DNA of 64,000 nucleotides, from assembly GCF_003058085.1 (NCBI RefSeq), contig NZ_QBUD01000005.1, positions 124,001 through 188,000 of the forward strand. The letters are read 5' to 3'. The stretch comes from Yoonia sediminilitoris (lineage in GTDB: Bacteria > Pseudomonadota > Alphaproteobacteria > Rhodobacterales > Rhodobacteraceae). The stretch's first letter is position 1. The number at the start of each line of letters is the position of its first letter. Position numbers and translations under genes: made by a program. This document shows, piece by piece, positions 25,417 through 34,443 of this stretch. The notes beneath the pieces were generated by a model. The model did no database searches. It worked only from the letters and a program-made list of their open reading frames with translations, and was not told the DNA's origin.

Positions 25417-26652
25417 ATGGGCAAGGGCGCACTACTTTTGAAGCTGCTACAGGATGTCAGGGCAAGCTATTGGTTCTTGCCATCGATCCTTGTTCTGCTT
25501 GGGCTGGTTTTGGCAAGTGCGATGCAGTGGGTCGATCGTAACATCGCGATGTTGCCCGTCGGCCTGCCAGCCGACGTCATTGCGACACAAGCCGAAGGCG
25601 CACGATCCCTGCTTGCCGTGATCGCCCAGTCAATCATTGGTGTGACCGGGGTTATGTTCTCGATGACGATTGTCGCGGTTTCGTTTGCCTCCGGCAACTT
25701 CGGCCCGCGCCTGATCGAGAACTTCATGCGGGACCAAGGCAATCAATGGAGCCTTGGCATTCTGATTGCCACCTTTGTCTACGCTATCGTCGTGCTGAGT
25801 TCGGTTCTGGACGGGGTCACCGGCGGAGTCACAGAATTTGTGCCGCAATATTCGCTGTTGGTCGCGCTGGGGCTGACTTTGCTTTGCGTCTTTACCATGA
25901 TCTATTTCGTCCACCATGTGCCCGAAACAATCAACGTCAGCAGGATTTCCGCCAGTTTGGGCACCCGGTTGGAGGCGCAACTGCGCGGCTTGATTGATGC
26001 ACGATCCGACCCGCATGAACCGGTTGATTGGCCAACCCGCGCGGCATCCGTCCACGTCAATTCGGTGCGTTCGGGCTATATCCAGACCTGCAATTTCGAG
26101 CGGTTGCATGATTTGGCCGACACGCACAACTGGTACATAGAGATGGAGCCAGCCATCGGTGATTTCATCAACACTGAAACTCATGTCTTTGCGGTCTGGG
26201 CCGGCGATGCGTTGACAGATGCGCAAATCACTGACCTGCAAGACTGCTTTGCCGTCGGGATGGAGAGGACAGAAAACCAGAACCCATCATTTCTGGCACA
26301 TCAACTGGTCGAGATGATTGCACGCGCGCTGTCGCCGGGGGTCAATGACCCTTACACAGCGCTGGACTGCCTGAACCGGCTTTCCGCAGCCCTGACAGTT
26401 GCATCGGTCTATGACGGGGGCCTTGACGGGATGAACACCGGACGTGTGCGCCATCAAGTACTTGATTTTGAAAGGTTATTCTCAGTCACATTTCCCCAGT
26501 GTGCGCAATATATAAAACCCGATGATCTGACGCGAAAACACGCGCTTGGACTGCTCGAGCAGCTTGCTGCTGTCGCCCGCACTTCGGACAAATCGGTCAT
26601 ATCTGCCGAAATAGAGCAGCTTTCCAGTTATGATGGAGCGACGGAGCGATGA
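25417..26652 (+). CDS. DUF2254 membrane protein
   Basis: 411 aa. Four membrane segments lie in the first 180 residues (FLPSILVLLGLVLASAMQW, a second with VTGVMFSMTIVAVSFASGNF, then ILIATFVYAIVVLSSVL and LVALGLTLLCVFTMIYF). A soluble C-terminal domain contains HVNSVRSGYIQ and ALSPGVNDPYTALDC. The segment FSMTIVAVSFASGNFGPRL and the SPGxNDPxTA motif are hallmarks of the DUF2254 family. Members are predicted inner-membrane proteins of unknown function. It stands alone among general-stress-type genes, but I saw no EcfG-type promoter before it. Confidence 0.85.
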   Translation: MGKGALLLKLLQDVRASYWFLPSILVLLGLVLASAMQWVDRNIAMLPVGLPADVIATQAEGARSLLAVIAQSIIGVTGVMFSMTIVAVSFASGNFGPRLIENFMRDQGNQWSLGILIATFVYAIVVLSSVLDGVTGGVTEFVPQYSLLVALGLTLLCVFTMIYFVHHVPETINVSRISASLGTRLEAQLRGLIDARSDPHEPVDWPTRAASVHVNSVRSGYIQTCNFERLHDLADTHNWYIEMEPAIGDFINTETHVFAVWAGDALTDAQITDLQDCFAVGMERTENQNPSFLAHQLVEMIARALSPGVNDPYTALDCLNRLSAALTVASVYDGGLDGMNTGRVRHQVLDFERLFSVTFPQCAQYIKPDDLTRKHALGLLEQLAAVARTSDKSVISAEIEQLSSYDGATER

Positions 26653-26910
26653 AACGGTTCATCTAGCTCCACATCAAAAGCTAAACCCGATCAGCAGCGC
26701 CCAAAACCTGACACCAAGTCCCGCCCAGCTCAATCTGATGCGGCTGGCTGATAGGTTCTATGTCGGTCAACTTGGCGCGTAGGAACTCACCGCGCTGTCT
26801 TTCACATTTCCGGTTAGCTCTCTGTCTCTCGTCTTGCCATCCGGCTTGGTGCGGGGGCCTCATCGATAGTGTCCCGCAACGCCGACCGCAGCGGAAACCG
26901 AGAAAATTTT

Positions 26911-26935
26911 GGAACCATCTGGTGATCTGTGTGTT
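26911..26935 (+). promoter_or_regulatory. EcfG-type promoter, near-consensus, before the CsbD gene
   Basis: GGAAC at 26911-26915, 16 nt, TGTT at 26932-26935, one mismatch in the -10. It lies about 100 nt before the CsbD-type gene at 27038. Nothing else recognisable was seen in the gap 26653-27037; a minus-strand open frame at 26681-26863 has no family features. Confidence 0.5.
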
Positions 26936-27037
26936 GGGTCTGTGTCACGGGTCGCAACAGCGGCACGTCAAATGAAAACAGGCTGGCGCACTGCGAAATT
27001 CTCGATGGGCGCGGCCAACGACCGAAAGGATATGCAG

Positions 27038-27235
27038 ATGAATTGGGACCAGATCGAAGGCAAATGGAAACAACTTTCAGGCAACATCAAATCCAAATGG
27101 GGCGACCTGACGGACGATGAAATCGCCGAGATTGACGGCGACCGTGATGCCCTGGAAGGCAAGATTCAGGCCAAATACGGCAAGTCAAAAGAAGAAGCCA
27201 AGCAAGAGGTCAGTGCGTTTATCGACGCGCTATGA
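27038..27235 (+). CDS. CsbD-family stress protein
   Basis: 65 aa from ATG 27038 (AGGA 7 nt upstream). The sequence MNWDQIEGKWKQLSGNIKSK, then WGDLTDDEIAEIDGDRDALE and the KYGKSKEEAKQEV tail match the CsbD family closely. These small hydrophilic helical proteins are strongly induced by general stress in many bacteria, including through EcfG in Alphaproteobacteria. Their mechanism is unknown. A near-consensus EcfG-type promoter lies upstream and an intrinsic terminator lies 73 nt downstream. Confidence 0.92.
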   Translation: MNWDQIEGKWKQLSGNIKSKWGDLTDDEIAEIDGDRDALEGKIQAKYGKSKEEAKQEVSAFIDAL

Positions 27236-27308
27236 CGGCAGGCTCCATAAGTGCGGCTTTTCTTTTGCTTCAAAAGGCCAAGGTAAGAAAGCTATAGTAT
27301 CTAATTGG

Positions 27309-27354
27309 AAACGCCGGGCGATGTTTATCTGCCCGGCGTTTCGTTTTTGTTTTT
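27309..27354 (+). terminator. Intrinsic terminator after the CsbD gene
   Basis: The 11-bp stem AAACGCCGGGC and GCCCGGCGTTT encloses an 11-nt loop and is followed by CGTTTTTGTTTTT. This is a textbook rho-independent terminator 73 nt after the stop codon. Confidence 0.85.
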
Positions 27355-27518
27355 CCGGTCGGGCCTGGCAACAGTCGCTTCAAATGATCGGCGTTCATGG
27401 CTGACATTTGACGTCAAGACATGGAAATATGCATAACGCTCGCGCACTCTCTGCGGATCAACTCTGGCCAACGCGTAAACCATGGTTCATGCTCGATCAG
27501 CGTCCAGAGGGTAATAAG

Positions 27519-29117
27519 ATGATGCGCAGTTTGCGGGCACGGCTGGCAGTCGGGGCAGCGATGATTGGATTGATTGCCGTGCTGGCCAGTGGTCTGACCG
27601 TTCGGGGCATGACCCAGATGTCGGCGCAGGTGCAGGTTGCCGTGACCACTGAAAAACGGATCGCGCGATTTTCAGGTTTGGCCAGCCAGATCAGTTCTCT
27701 GATTGTCGTTCTTTATGAAGTCGCGCAGCGCGGTGTCACGGCCGATTTGCGCGAAGCAAGACTGGAGGGGTTGAAAGACAACATCCGCCGCAACTTTGCA
27801 GAGATCAGAAAGGAGCTGGATGCCGATGTTGGCGCGGCCGATCAATCTGATCTGGATGAACAGTCACGCCGCGCCACCCAAAGCATCGGCATAGCCCGTA
27901 TGGAAGCGCTGTTCGAAACCACTTTGGAACAGTTTGAAACCGCCGTCGAAGAAACGCCGCCCAACCAGCGTGCCGCCCGGCTGCAAGGCCAGATCAATGC
28001 CTTTTCGATGGGGTTTGACCCGCTCCTGAACAGTGCAATCACCTACGAACGCCGCACCCGCGAGGCGGCGATTGCACGCGTTGCGGAATTGCGCGACAGC
28101 CTGACGCAAGCTGCCTTTGCGGTGGCGTTATTGGCGATTTTTCTTGTCTCGGGGTTCTACTTTTTTCTGGTACGGCCCCAACTGTCGCGGCTGGATCAAT
28201 TGCGCAATGCCTCTGCTGAGATCGGTCGTGAAAACTTTGCGGTTGCCCTGCCGGACGCACAACGCGACGAAATCGGGCAGCTTTTTGCGGCGACCAACCA
28301 GATGGCCGCCTCTCTGGCTGACCGGCGCGCCGCTGTGAACCGCGAATGGGACCGCCTGAATCAGACAATTGCCGAGAGAACCGAAGCATTGCGCACCGCA
28401 AACCAAGCCTTGTCCCAAAGAGATGAGGACCGTCGCCGGTTCTTCGCTGATGTCAGCCATGAATTGCGCACGCCCCTGACGGTGATTCTTATGGAAAGCG
28501 AGTTGGCGCTCAAGTCCGGAGCCGCTGCCGACAGCCCGCTGGGCATTATTCACGAACGCGCACGCCGTCTGAACCAACGCATCGACGACTTGCTTCGGAT
28601 CGCACGGTCAGAGGCAGGCAAGCTGACGTTGGAAGACACTGCCTTTGCATTGGACGCTGCCGCGCTAGCTGCCGTGTCTGACATGCGCAGTCTTGGGCAA
28701 AATGCCGGCGTTGCAATTGAAACCGCCTTTGCCGCCGATACCATGGTTCAGGGCGACCCCAACTGGACCCGGCAAGTGATCACCGGGTTGATCGAAAACG
28801 CGCTCCGCCACGCGGCCAAGGGCGGCCTGATCCGCCTGACGGTCGACACGACAGACGATACCGCCCGCGTTCACGTCGTTGACAATGGCCCGGGCATAGC
28901 GGCCAGTGAACTGCCGCGGATGACAGAGCGTTTTGCCCAGGCCGCGAACGGGGCCACAAAATCGGAAGGGTTCGGTATTGGGCTGTCGCTGGCCAACTGG
29001 GTGATGACGCAGCAAGGGGGGCAACTCAACATCGAAAGCCCCACGCCTGAACCGTTCCGTCTGGGCGCTGCAACCGGAACTAAGGTGACGCTTTCACTGC
29101 CTTTGGCGCAGGTCTAG
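27519..29117 (+). CDS. Sensor histidine kinase upstream of the pqq operon
   Basis: 532 aa with ATG 27519, preceded by AGAGGG at a suitable distance; longer in-frame starts give a hydrophilic leader. A membrane helix near residues 12-30, a periplasmic helical region to about 200, a second helix (FAVALLAIFLVSGFYFFLV) and a HAMP linker follow. Then come a HisKA domain with FFADVSHELRTPLTVILMES and an ATPase domain with ENALRHAAKGG, DNGPGI and GFGIGLSLANW. It is followed 9 nt later by its response regulator gene and then by pqqA, so the pair may control PQQ synthesis or PQQ-dependent dehydrogenases. The signal is unknown. Confidence 0.88.
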   Translation: MMRSLRARLAVGAAMIGLIAVLASGLTVRGMTQMSAQVQVAVTTEKRIARFSGLASQISSLIVVLYEVAQRGVTADLREARLEGLKDNIRRNFAEIRKELDADVGAADQSDLDEQSRRATQSIGIARMEALFETTLEQFETAVEETPPNQRAARLQGQINAFSMGFDPLLNSAITYERRTREAAIARVAELRDSLTQAAFAVALLAIFLVSGFYFFLVRPQLSRLDQLRNASAEIGRENFAVALPDAQRDEIGQLFAATNQMAASLADRRAAVNREWDRLNQTIAERTEALRTANQALSQRDEDRRRFFADVSHELRTPLTVILMESELALKSGAAADSPLGIIHERARRLNQRIDDLLRIARSEAGKLTLEDTAFALDAAALAAVSDMRSLGQNAGVAIETAFAADTMVQGDPNWTRQVITGLIENALRHAAKGGLIRLTVDTTDDTARVHVVDNGPGIAASELPRMTERFAQAANGATKSEGFGIGLSLANWVMTQQGGQLNIESPTPEPFRLGAATGTKVTLSLPLAQV

Positions 29118-29126
29118 CATGGCTAT

Positions 29127-29798
29127 ATGACCCAGACTGCAATCTTGATCGTCGATGACGACCCCGAAATCACAAGTGCCCTGGCCCGTGGTTTGCAGAT
29201 GCACGGCTATGACACAGCAACGGAAAGCACCGCGGAAGGTGCCGAACGCCGCTTTGCGGACCCTATGATTGCTGCCGCGATCATTGACGTGATGATAGGG
29301 CAGGACAGCGGCATTGATCTGGTCAAACGGTTGCGCGGTGCGGGGCATCATAAACCAATTCTGATGCTATCCGCCTTGTCCGAAGTTGACGACCGCACTG
29401 CCGGGCTACAGGCCGGGGCCGATGACTATGTGGTCAAACCCTTTGCATTTGACGAATTGGTTGCCCGTCTGAAGGTCCAGCTTCAGCGTGCCGCCAAATC
29501 CATTTCACAGCCCTGCCAGCTTGACCCGGTGTCACGCACTGTGCAGGGCCCAACGCAAACTGCGCAACTGACCGAACGGGAGTTCGACCTGTTGGCGATG
29601 CTGCATGAGAAAGCAGGCACACCCATTTCGCGCGGCGAGATTTTTGACCAGCTTTGGGCGAACGAAGGGACATCATCGGAAAATGTGGTTGATGTCTACA
29701 TTGGCTATCTGCGCAAAAAACTCGATCCGGCCGAAGATTTTCGCATGACAATCAAGACGATACGCAATCGTGGCTTTGTGCTTGAATACCTGCCCTGA
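29127..29798 (+). CDS. OmpR-family response regulator
   Basis: 223 aa. The receiver domain starts ILIVDDDPEITSAL, with the phosphoacceptor Asp in AAIIDVMIGQDSG and the conserved Lys in DDYVVKPFAFDEL. The winged-helix output domain covers the last 95 residues, with LTEREFDLLAMLHEKAGTPI, then VVDVYIGYLRKKLD and the end TIRNRGFVLEY. It is the cognate of the kinase just upstream. The pqqA start lies 91 nt downstream, making pqqABCDE a likely target. Confidence 0.92.
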   Translation: MTQTAILIVDDDPEITSALARGLQMHGYDTATESTAEGAERRFADPMIAAAIIDVMIGQDSGIDLVKRLRGAGHHKPILMLSALSEVDDRTAGLQAGADDYVVKPFAFDELVARLKVQLQRAAKSISQPCQLDPVSRTVQGPTQTAQLTEREFDLLAMLHEKAGTPISRGEIFDQLWANEGTSSENVVDVYIGYLRKKLDPAEDFRMTIKTIRNRGFVLEYLP

Positions 29799-29889
29799 CG
29801 GGCTGTTTCTTATTTTTTCTTAGAACATAAAGTTTGACTGAATCACGCATTAATATGCATCTTCAGAGCGTCAGATGGAGGAGAATATC

Positions 29890-29991
29890 ATGGCTTGGAC
29901 AAAACCAGTGATCCGCGAAATCGAATGCGGCATGGAAATCAACATGTACGGTCCCGAGAACGACGACCGCACAAACGAAGACCTGTTTTAA
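29890..29991 (+). CDS. pqqA: PqqA, precursor peptide of pyrroloquinoline quinone
   Basis: 33 aa: MAWTKPVIREIECGMEINMY, then GPENDDRTNEDLF. The Glu16-x3-Tyr20 pair is the conserved E-x3-Y motif cross-linked by PqqE during PQQ formation. GGAGGAGAA precedes the ATG. It is the first gene of a complete pqqABCDE set and lies 23 nt before pqqB. The C-terminal tail is longer than in the shortest PqqA peptides but within the usual range. Confidence 0.93.
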   Translation: MAWTKPVIREIECGMEINMYGPENDDRTNEDLF

Positions 29992-30014
29992 GAACGACTG
30001 CGCGGGGGACCCTG

Positions 30015-30911
30015 ATGGTATTCCGCGCATCTATTCTTGGGGCTGCTGCCGGAGGTGGCCTGCCGCAATGGAATTGCGGCTGCCAGAATTGCAATCTGGC
30101 AAGACGCGGCGAAATCCCTGCTCAAAGTCAATCTTCGGTCGCCGTCAGCGCAAATGGTGCGGACTGGGCCATTTTGAATGCGTCCCCCGACATTCGCGAC
30201 CAGATGGCAAGAACTCCCCCCTTGCATCCAACTGACCTGCGGGTCAGCCCCTTGAAGTCCGTGCTGCTGACCAATGGTGATATTGACCATGTGGCAGGTT
30301 TATTGACCCTGCGCGAACAGCAACCTTTCAACCTGTTCGCCACGCACGACATCCACGAGGTTATTGCCGCCAATCCGATTTTTTCGGCGCTCAAGCCCGA
30401 TATCGTGATCCGCCGCACCATCGCCCTGAATCAACCATTTGAACTTGTCACCGGGGTTGAGGCCACGCTGTTTGCCGTGCCGGGGAAAGTGCCGCTGTAT
30501 CTGGAAGGCGACGAGGTACAGACCGACCTTGAAGGCGAACAGACCGTCGGCGTGCATCTGAAAACGGACGCGCATGATGTGTTCTACATCCCCGGATGTT
30601 CTGCGCTGAAACCCGACCTGCGGGGCAGGCTTGATGGCGCTGATATGGTGATGTTTGACGGCACACTCTGGCAGGATGACGAAATGCTCGCCGCCGGTCT
30701 GAGCCAGAAAACCGGCAATCGCATGGGCCATATGTCCATGTCGGGGCCTGATGGATCAATGGCCGCCTTTGACGGACTGAACATTGGCCGTAAGGTATAT
30801 GTGCATATGAACAACTCTAACCCGGTGTTGCGCCCTGCCTCTGATGAACGCGCACAGGCCGAGGCCACCGGATGGACAATCGCGCAAGACGGGATGGAGA
30901 TCGCCCTATGA
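30015..30911 (+). CDS. pqqB: PqqB, PQQ biosynthesis protein
   Basis: 298 aa from ATG 30015 (GGGGGA just upstream; an in-frame extension to 29895 crosses pqqA and is rejected). Metallo-beta-lactamase fold with the PqqB-typical start LGAAAGGGLPQWNCGCQNC and the metal-binding stretch NGDIDHVAGLLTLRE. PqqB is thought to act as an iron-dependent hydroxylase on the intermediate derived from the cross-linked Glu-Tyr. It overlaps pqqC by 4 nt. Confidence 0.93.
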   Translation: MVFRASILGAAAGGGLPQWNCGCQNCNLARRGEIPAQSQSSVAVSANGADWAILNASPDIRDQMARTPPLHPTDLRVSPLKSVLLTNGDIDHVAGLLTLREQQPFNLFATHDIHEVIAANPIFSALKPDIVIRRTIALNQPFELVTGVEATLFAVPGKVPLYLEGDEVQTDLEGEQTVGVHLKTDAHDVFYIPGCSALKPDLRGRLDGADMVMFDGTLWQDDEMLAAGLSQKTGNRMGHMSMSGPDGSMAAFDGLNIGRKVYVHMNNSNPVLRPASDERAQAEATGWTIAQDGMEIAL

Positions 30912-31663
30912 CACAAACCAAAGCAGAATTCGAAGCCCGGCTGCGCCAGATCGGAGCTGAACGCTATCATGACAAACATCCGTTTCATCATCTGCTCCAC
31001 TCAGGGGGCTGCACCCCTGATCAGGTCCGCGCATGGGTCATCAATCGCTATTATTATCAGTCACGTATTCCCATGAAGGACGCGGCTTTCATGAGCAGGG
31101 TCGAGGACCCCGCCCTGCGCCGCGCGTGGCGATCCCGCATCGAAGATCATGACGGCACGACTGAAAACGAAGGTGGCATAGCGCGCTGGCTGCGTCTGGC
31201 CGATGCGGTTGGACTGGACCGAGACTATGTGGCCAGCGCCGAAGGCGTGCTACCCGCCACCCGCTTTGCGGTTGATGCCTACGTGCGCTTTGTGCGCGAT
31301 GAAACATTGCTGGAAGCCGTCGCCGCATCCCTGACTGAACTTTTCGCCCCCAAGATCCACGCGCAAAGGATCGAAGGACTGTTGGCGAATTACGCCTTTG
31401 CCGACGACAGCAGCCTGTCTTATTTCAAAAAGCGGCTGACGGAGGCCCCCAAGGATGTGGCATTCGGCCTGTCTTCGGTCTTGGACCGCGCTGACACGCT
31501 TGAAAAGCAAGATGCAGCGGCCAAGGCCCTGATTTTCAAAACCGATGTGTTGTGGTCACAACTGGATGCATTGCATTCCGCCTATGTTGATCCTGCACGG
31601 ATTCCCCCCGGTGCGTGGCAGCCCGGCACCTATCTGGCGCCCGGCATGGCGCACGCCTCATGA
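30908..31663 (+). CDS. pqqC: PqqC, pyrroloquinoline quinone synthase
   Basis: 251 aa from ATG 30908, overlapping the pqqB stop (ATGA). An all-helical oxidase fold with YHDKHPFHHLLHSGGC, then WVINRYYYQSRIPMKD and RIEDHDG, the conserved PqqC active-site blocks. It catalyses the last step, ring closure and eight-electron oxidation to PQQ using oxygen without a metal cofactor. It overlaps pqqD by 4 nt. Confidence 0.94.
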   Translation: MTQTKAEFEARLRQIGAERYHDKHPFHHLLHSGGCTPDQVRAWVINRYYYQSRIPMKDAAFMSRVEDPALRRAWRSRIEDHDGTTENEGGIARWLRLADAVGLDRDYVASAEGVLPATRFAVDAYVRFVRDETLLEAVAASLTELFAPKIHAQRIEGLLANYAFADDSSLSYFKKRLTEAPKDVAFGLSSVLDRADTLEKQDAAAKALIFKTDVLWSQLDALHSAYVDPARIPPGAWQPGTYLAPGMAHAS

Positions 31664-31944
31664 CCCGAATGCTCACCTCTGACGCGGTTCCCACGTTGCC
31701 CCGCGGGGTGCGTTTGCACTGGGACCGCGTCCGCGAAAAATGGGTACTTCTCGCCCCCGAACGGGCAGTCGCACTTGACCAGATCGGCCATGCGATCCTG
31801 TCCGAAGTTGACGGTGCGGCAAGTTTCGAGGCAATCACATTTGCCTTGGCCGAAAAATATGGCGCGCCGCGCGAACAGATCGCCGAGGACGCGGGCGAAT
31901 TTTTGCGCGGCCTGATGAACCGCCGCTTTCTGGAGGTCTGCTGA
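31660..31944 (+). CDS. pqqD: PqqD, PqqA-binding chaperone
   Basis: 94 aa from ATG 31660 (ATGA overlap with pqqC). The family pattern PRGVRLHWDRVREKWVLLAP, then ERAVALDQIGHAILSEVDG is present. PqqD presents PqqA to the radical SAM enzyme PqqE. Its stop shares one base with the pqqE start, so the two partners are translated together. Confidence 0.93.
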   Translation: MTRMLTSDAVPTLPRGVRLHWDRVREKWVLLAPERAVALDQIGHAILSEVDGAASFEAITFALAEKYGAPREQIAEDAGEFLRGLMNRRFLEVC

Positions 31945-33077
31945 TGGATGGTGCCACCCCTCAGGATTGGCGGGCAGAAGGCAAGGCGCGGGGCATTCCG
32001 GCCCCGATTGCAATGCTGGCCGAACTGACCCACCGCTGCCCGCTGTCGTGCCCCTATTGTTCCAACCCTGTTGAGCTGGCCCGCAAATCGTTAGAGCTGG
32101 ACACCACCGACTGGGTTCGCGCTTTTCAACAAGCCGCTGATCTGGGTGTGCTGCAATTGCACATGTCAGGGGGTGAACCTGCGTCGCGCCGCGACTTGAT
32201 CGCGCTGGTTACGGCGGCGCGTGATGCGGGGCTCTACACCAACCTGATCACCTCTGGCATAGGCTTAACCGAAAAGCGGCTGCACGAACTTGACGCGGCG
32301 GGTCTGGATCATATCCAACTGTCCCTGCAAGGCACGGACGCGGCGATGGCCGACAGAATTGGCGGCTACAAAGGCGGTTTTGATCGCAAGATGAAGGTCG
32401 CCAGCTGGATCAAGGATATCGGCTTTCCGCTGACCCTGAACACAGTCTTGCATCGGCAGAACCTGCACCAATTGCCCGATGCGATTGATATGGCCGTCGA
32501 GATGGACGCGCGACGGATCGAAGTGGCGATTGTCCAGTTTCATGGCTGGGCCTTAGGCAACCGCAGCAGCCTGATGCCAACAAAGGAACAGGCCGCAGAG
32601 GCCAGCCGCATCGTGGCAGACGCCCGCACAAGACTGAAGGGCACATTGGTGTTGGATTATGTGCCGGCAGACTATCATTCAGACTACCCCAAACCCTGCA
32701 TGGGTGGCTGGGGGACAACTGGGCTGAACATTGCACCCGACGGCGAAGTGTTGCCCTGCCACGCGGCACAGACAATCAAATCGCTGACTTTCGACAACGT
32801 GCGCGACAAGGACCTGGCCGATATCTGGTACCGCGGGGCGGCATTCAACGCCTACCGCGGCGACAGCTGGATGCAAGAACCCTGTCGGTCCTGCGACCGC
32901 AAGAAAAAGGATTTTGGCGGCTGCCGCTGTCAGGCCATGGCCCTTGCAGGTGATCCGGCGGCAACAGACCCGGTTTGCGTCAAATCCCCGTTCCATGCGG
33001 AAATGCAGACCCGTGCAAATCAGTTTGCAGCAGATGACGGGGCCGAACTGCACTATCGTAGCCAGCCACTTGCCTAG
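31944..33077 (+). CDS. pqqE: PqqE, PqqA peptide cyclase (radical SAM/SPASM)
   Basis: 377 aa. The radical SAM cluster motif C-x3-C-x2-C lies at residues 32-39 (RCPLSCPYCS). Downstream are MSGGEPASRRD and the C-terminal SPASM cysteines (PCHAA, EPCRSCDRKKKDFGGCRC) that bind auxiliary iron-sulfur clusters. PqqE forms the carbon-carbon link between Glu and Tyr of PqqA. It completes the operon, and the stop at 33077 faces the convergent dehydrogenase gene 10 nt away. Confidence 0.94.
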   Translation: MDGATPQDWRAEGKARGIPAPIAMLAELTHRCPLSCPYCSNPVELARKSLELDTTDWVRAFQQAADLGVLQLHMSGGEPASRRDLIALVTAARDAGLYTNLITSGIGLTEKRLHELDAAGLDHIQLSLQGTDAAMADRIGGYKGGFDRKMKVASWIKDIGFPLTLNTVLHRQNLHQLPDAIDMAVEMDARRIEVAIVQFHGWALGNRSSLMPTKEQAAEASRIVADARTRLKGTLVLDYVPADYHSDYPKPCMGGWGTTGLNIAPDGEVLPCHAAQTIKSLTFDNVRDKDLADIWYRGAAFNAYRGDSWMQEPCRSCDRKKKDFGGCRCQAMALAGDPAATDPVCVKSPFHAEMQTRANQFAADDGAELHYRSQPLA

Positions 33078-33087
33078 CGAGCAGTTG

Positions 33088-34377
33088 CTAGGCCCCTGTC
33101 ACCCGCCAGATGATATCGCCCACGTCATCCGCCATCAGCAGTGATTTCTTGTCTGCCCCAAGCGTCACGCCGACGGGACGCCCGTAGGCCAGCTTTTCAT
33201 CCACCGACAGGAACCCGCTCAGAATATCGCGGGATGGGCCACTGGGCGCGCCATTTTCGAATGGCACAAAGATCAGTTTGTAGCCGCTCAGCTTTGAGCG
33301 GTTCCACGACCCGTGCTGCCCGATGACCATTCCGTCGCCGAAACCGGGCAAGGTGCCTGCGGGCATCCAGCATAAGCCAAGCGATGCGGTGTGCCCGCCC
33401 AGCGCGTAATCAGGCTTGATGGAATTGGCCACTTTTTCAGCATCCTGCGGCACACGATCATCAACCACACGGTCCCAATAGGAATAGGGCCAGCCGTAAA
33501 AGCCGCCGTCTTGCACGGATGTCAGGTAATCGGGCGGCGTTTCATCACCCAGGCCGTCGCGTTCATTCACAACGGTCCAGAGCTTACCGGTCACAGGTTC
33601 CCACGCCATGCCAACCGCATTGCGCAAACCAGACGCAAAGATGCGCCCTTCGCCAGTGGCCACATCCAACTCCCAGATTGCGGCGCGGCCTTCTTCGACC
33701 TCCATCCCCTGATCCGCGATGTTGGTCAGCGACCCGACACCCACATAGATTTTGCTCTGATCCGGCGACACGATCAGGCTGCGAGTCCAATGGCCGTGGC
33801 CCTGAAACTCCAACAGCCGTTCGCCATCGCCCGACAGGGAGGTGGCCCCGGCTTCGTAGCCAAACCGCACGACTCCGTCGGTATTACCAAGGTAAAAATC
33901 GTCTCCGATCAGGGCCATCCCAAAAGGCTGGTTCTGGTTTTCGACGAACACCTCACGGGTTTCGGCTACGCCATCGCCGTCGGCATCCCGCCAAAGGGTC
34001 ACACGGTTGGCACTTTCCCCAATCGCCTTGACCCGGCGCATGGTGGCCTGCGCGGCCTGATCCATTAAAGTCTTGGGCGGGCCTGCCTGTTCTTTCGATT
34101 CAGCGACCAGCACATCGCCATTCGGCAGCACCTCGATCCAGCGTGGATGGTCCAAACCCGAGGCAAAGGCATTAACCTTAAGCCCCGGTGCGCAGGTCGG
34201 CACATGACCGTCTTCCCACCCTTTCGCAATCGGCATTTTCAGGGTCATAATGCCTTGCTTTTTGGCCTCGGGGATTTGCGGTGTTGCACCCACAGCCTCG
34301 TGTGCTGGTGATCCCACCCGCCGCGCAAGCGCCACTGTTCCACCGACAATTGATGCCACCTTCGCAAGAAATTCCAT
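33088..34377 (-). CDS. PQQ-type soluble sugar dehydrogenase (sorbosone dehydrogenase-like)
   Basis: 429 aa, beta-propeller. Motifs are GLDHPRWIEVLPNGDVLVAE, RSLIVSPDQSKIYVGVGS, SGLRNAVGMAWEPVTG and the C-terminal GQHGSWNRSKLSGYK, which are characteristic of the glucose/sorbosone dehydrogenase family that uses PQQ. There is no classical signal peptide, although a short hydrophobic N-terminus (LAKVASIVGGTVALA) could be a membrane anchor. It lies tail-to-tail with pqqE and 66 nt downstream of the sulfonate operon, so it may be transcribed with that operon. The substrate is unknown; a role with the nearby PQQ supply is the obvious inference. Confidence 0.82.
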   Translation of the reverse strand: MEFLAKVASIVGGTVALARRVGSPAHEAVGATPQIPEAKKQGIMTLKMPIAKGWEDGHVPTCAPGLKVNAFASGLDHPRWIEVLPNGDVLVAESKEQAGPPKTLMDQAAQATMRRVKAIGESANRVTLWRDADGDGVAETREVFVENQNQPFGMALIGDDFYLGNTDGVVRFGYEAGATSLSGDGERLLEFQGHGHWTRSLIVSPDQSKIYVGVGSLTNIADQGMEVEEGRAAIWELDVATGEGRIFASGLRNAVGMAWEPVTGKLWTVVNERDGLGDETPPDYLTSVQDGGFYGWPYSYWDRVVDDRVPQDAEKVANSIKPDYALGGHTASLGLCWMPAGTLPGFGDGMVIGQHGSWNRSKLSGYKLIFVPFENGAPSGPSRDILSGFLSVDEKLAYGRPVGVTLGADKKSLLMADDVGDIIWRVTGA

Positions 34378-34443
34378 GTCCAGCCTCCGATTTGCTCAGG
34401 GGACAGGTTAGCGGGAGTTTCGCAAAGACAACAGCAGCTTTTG

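Noticed and set aside
26681..26863. A short minus-strand gene in the gap before the CsbD gene
   Set aside because: No start signal, no family resemblance and no conserved features; left as empty intergenic sequence.
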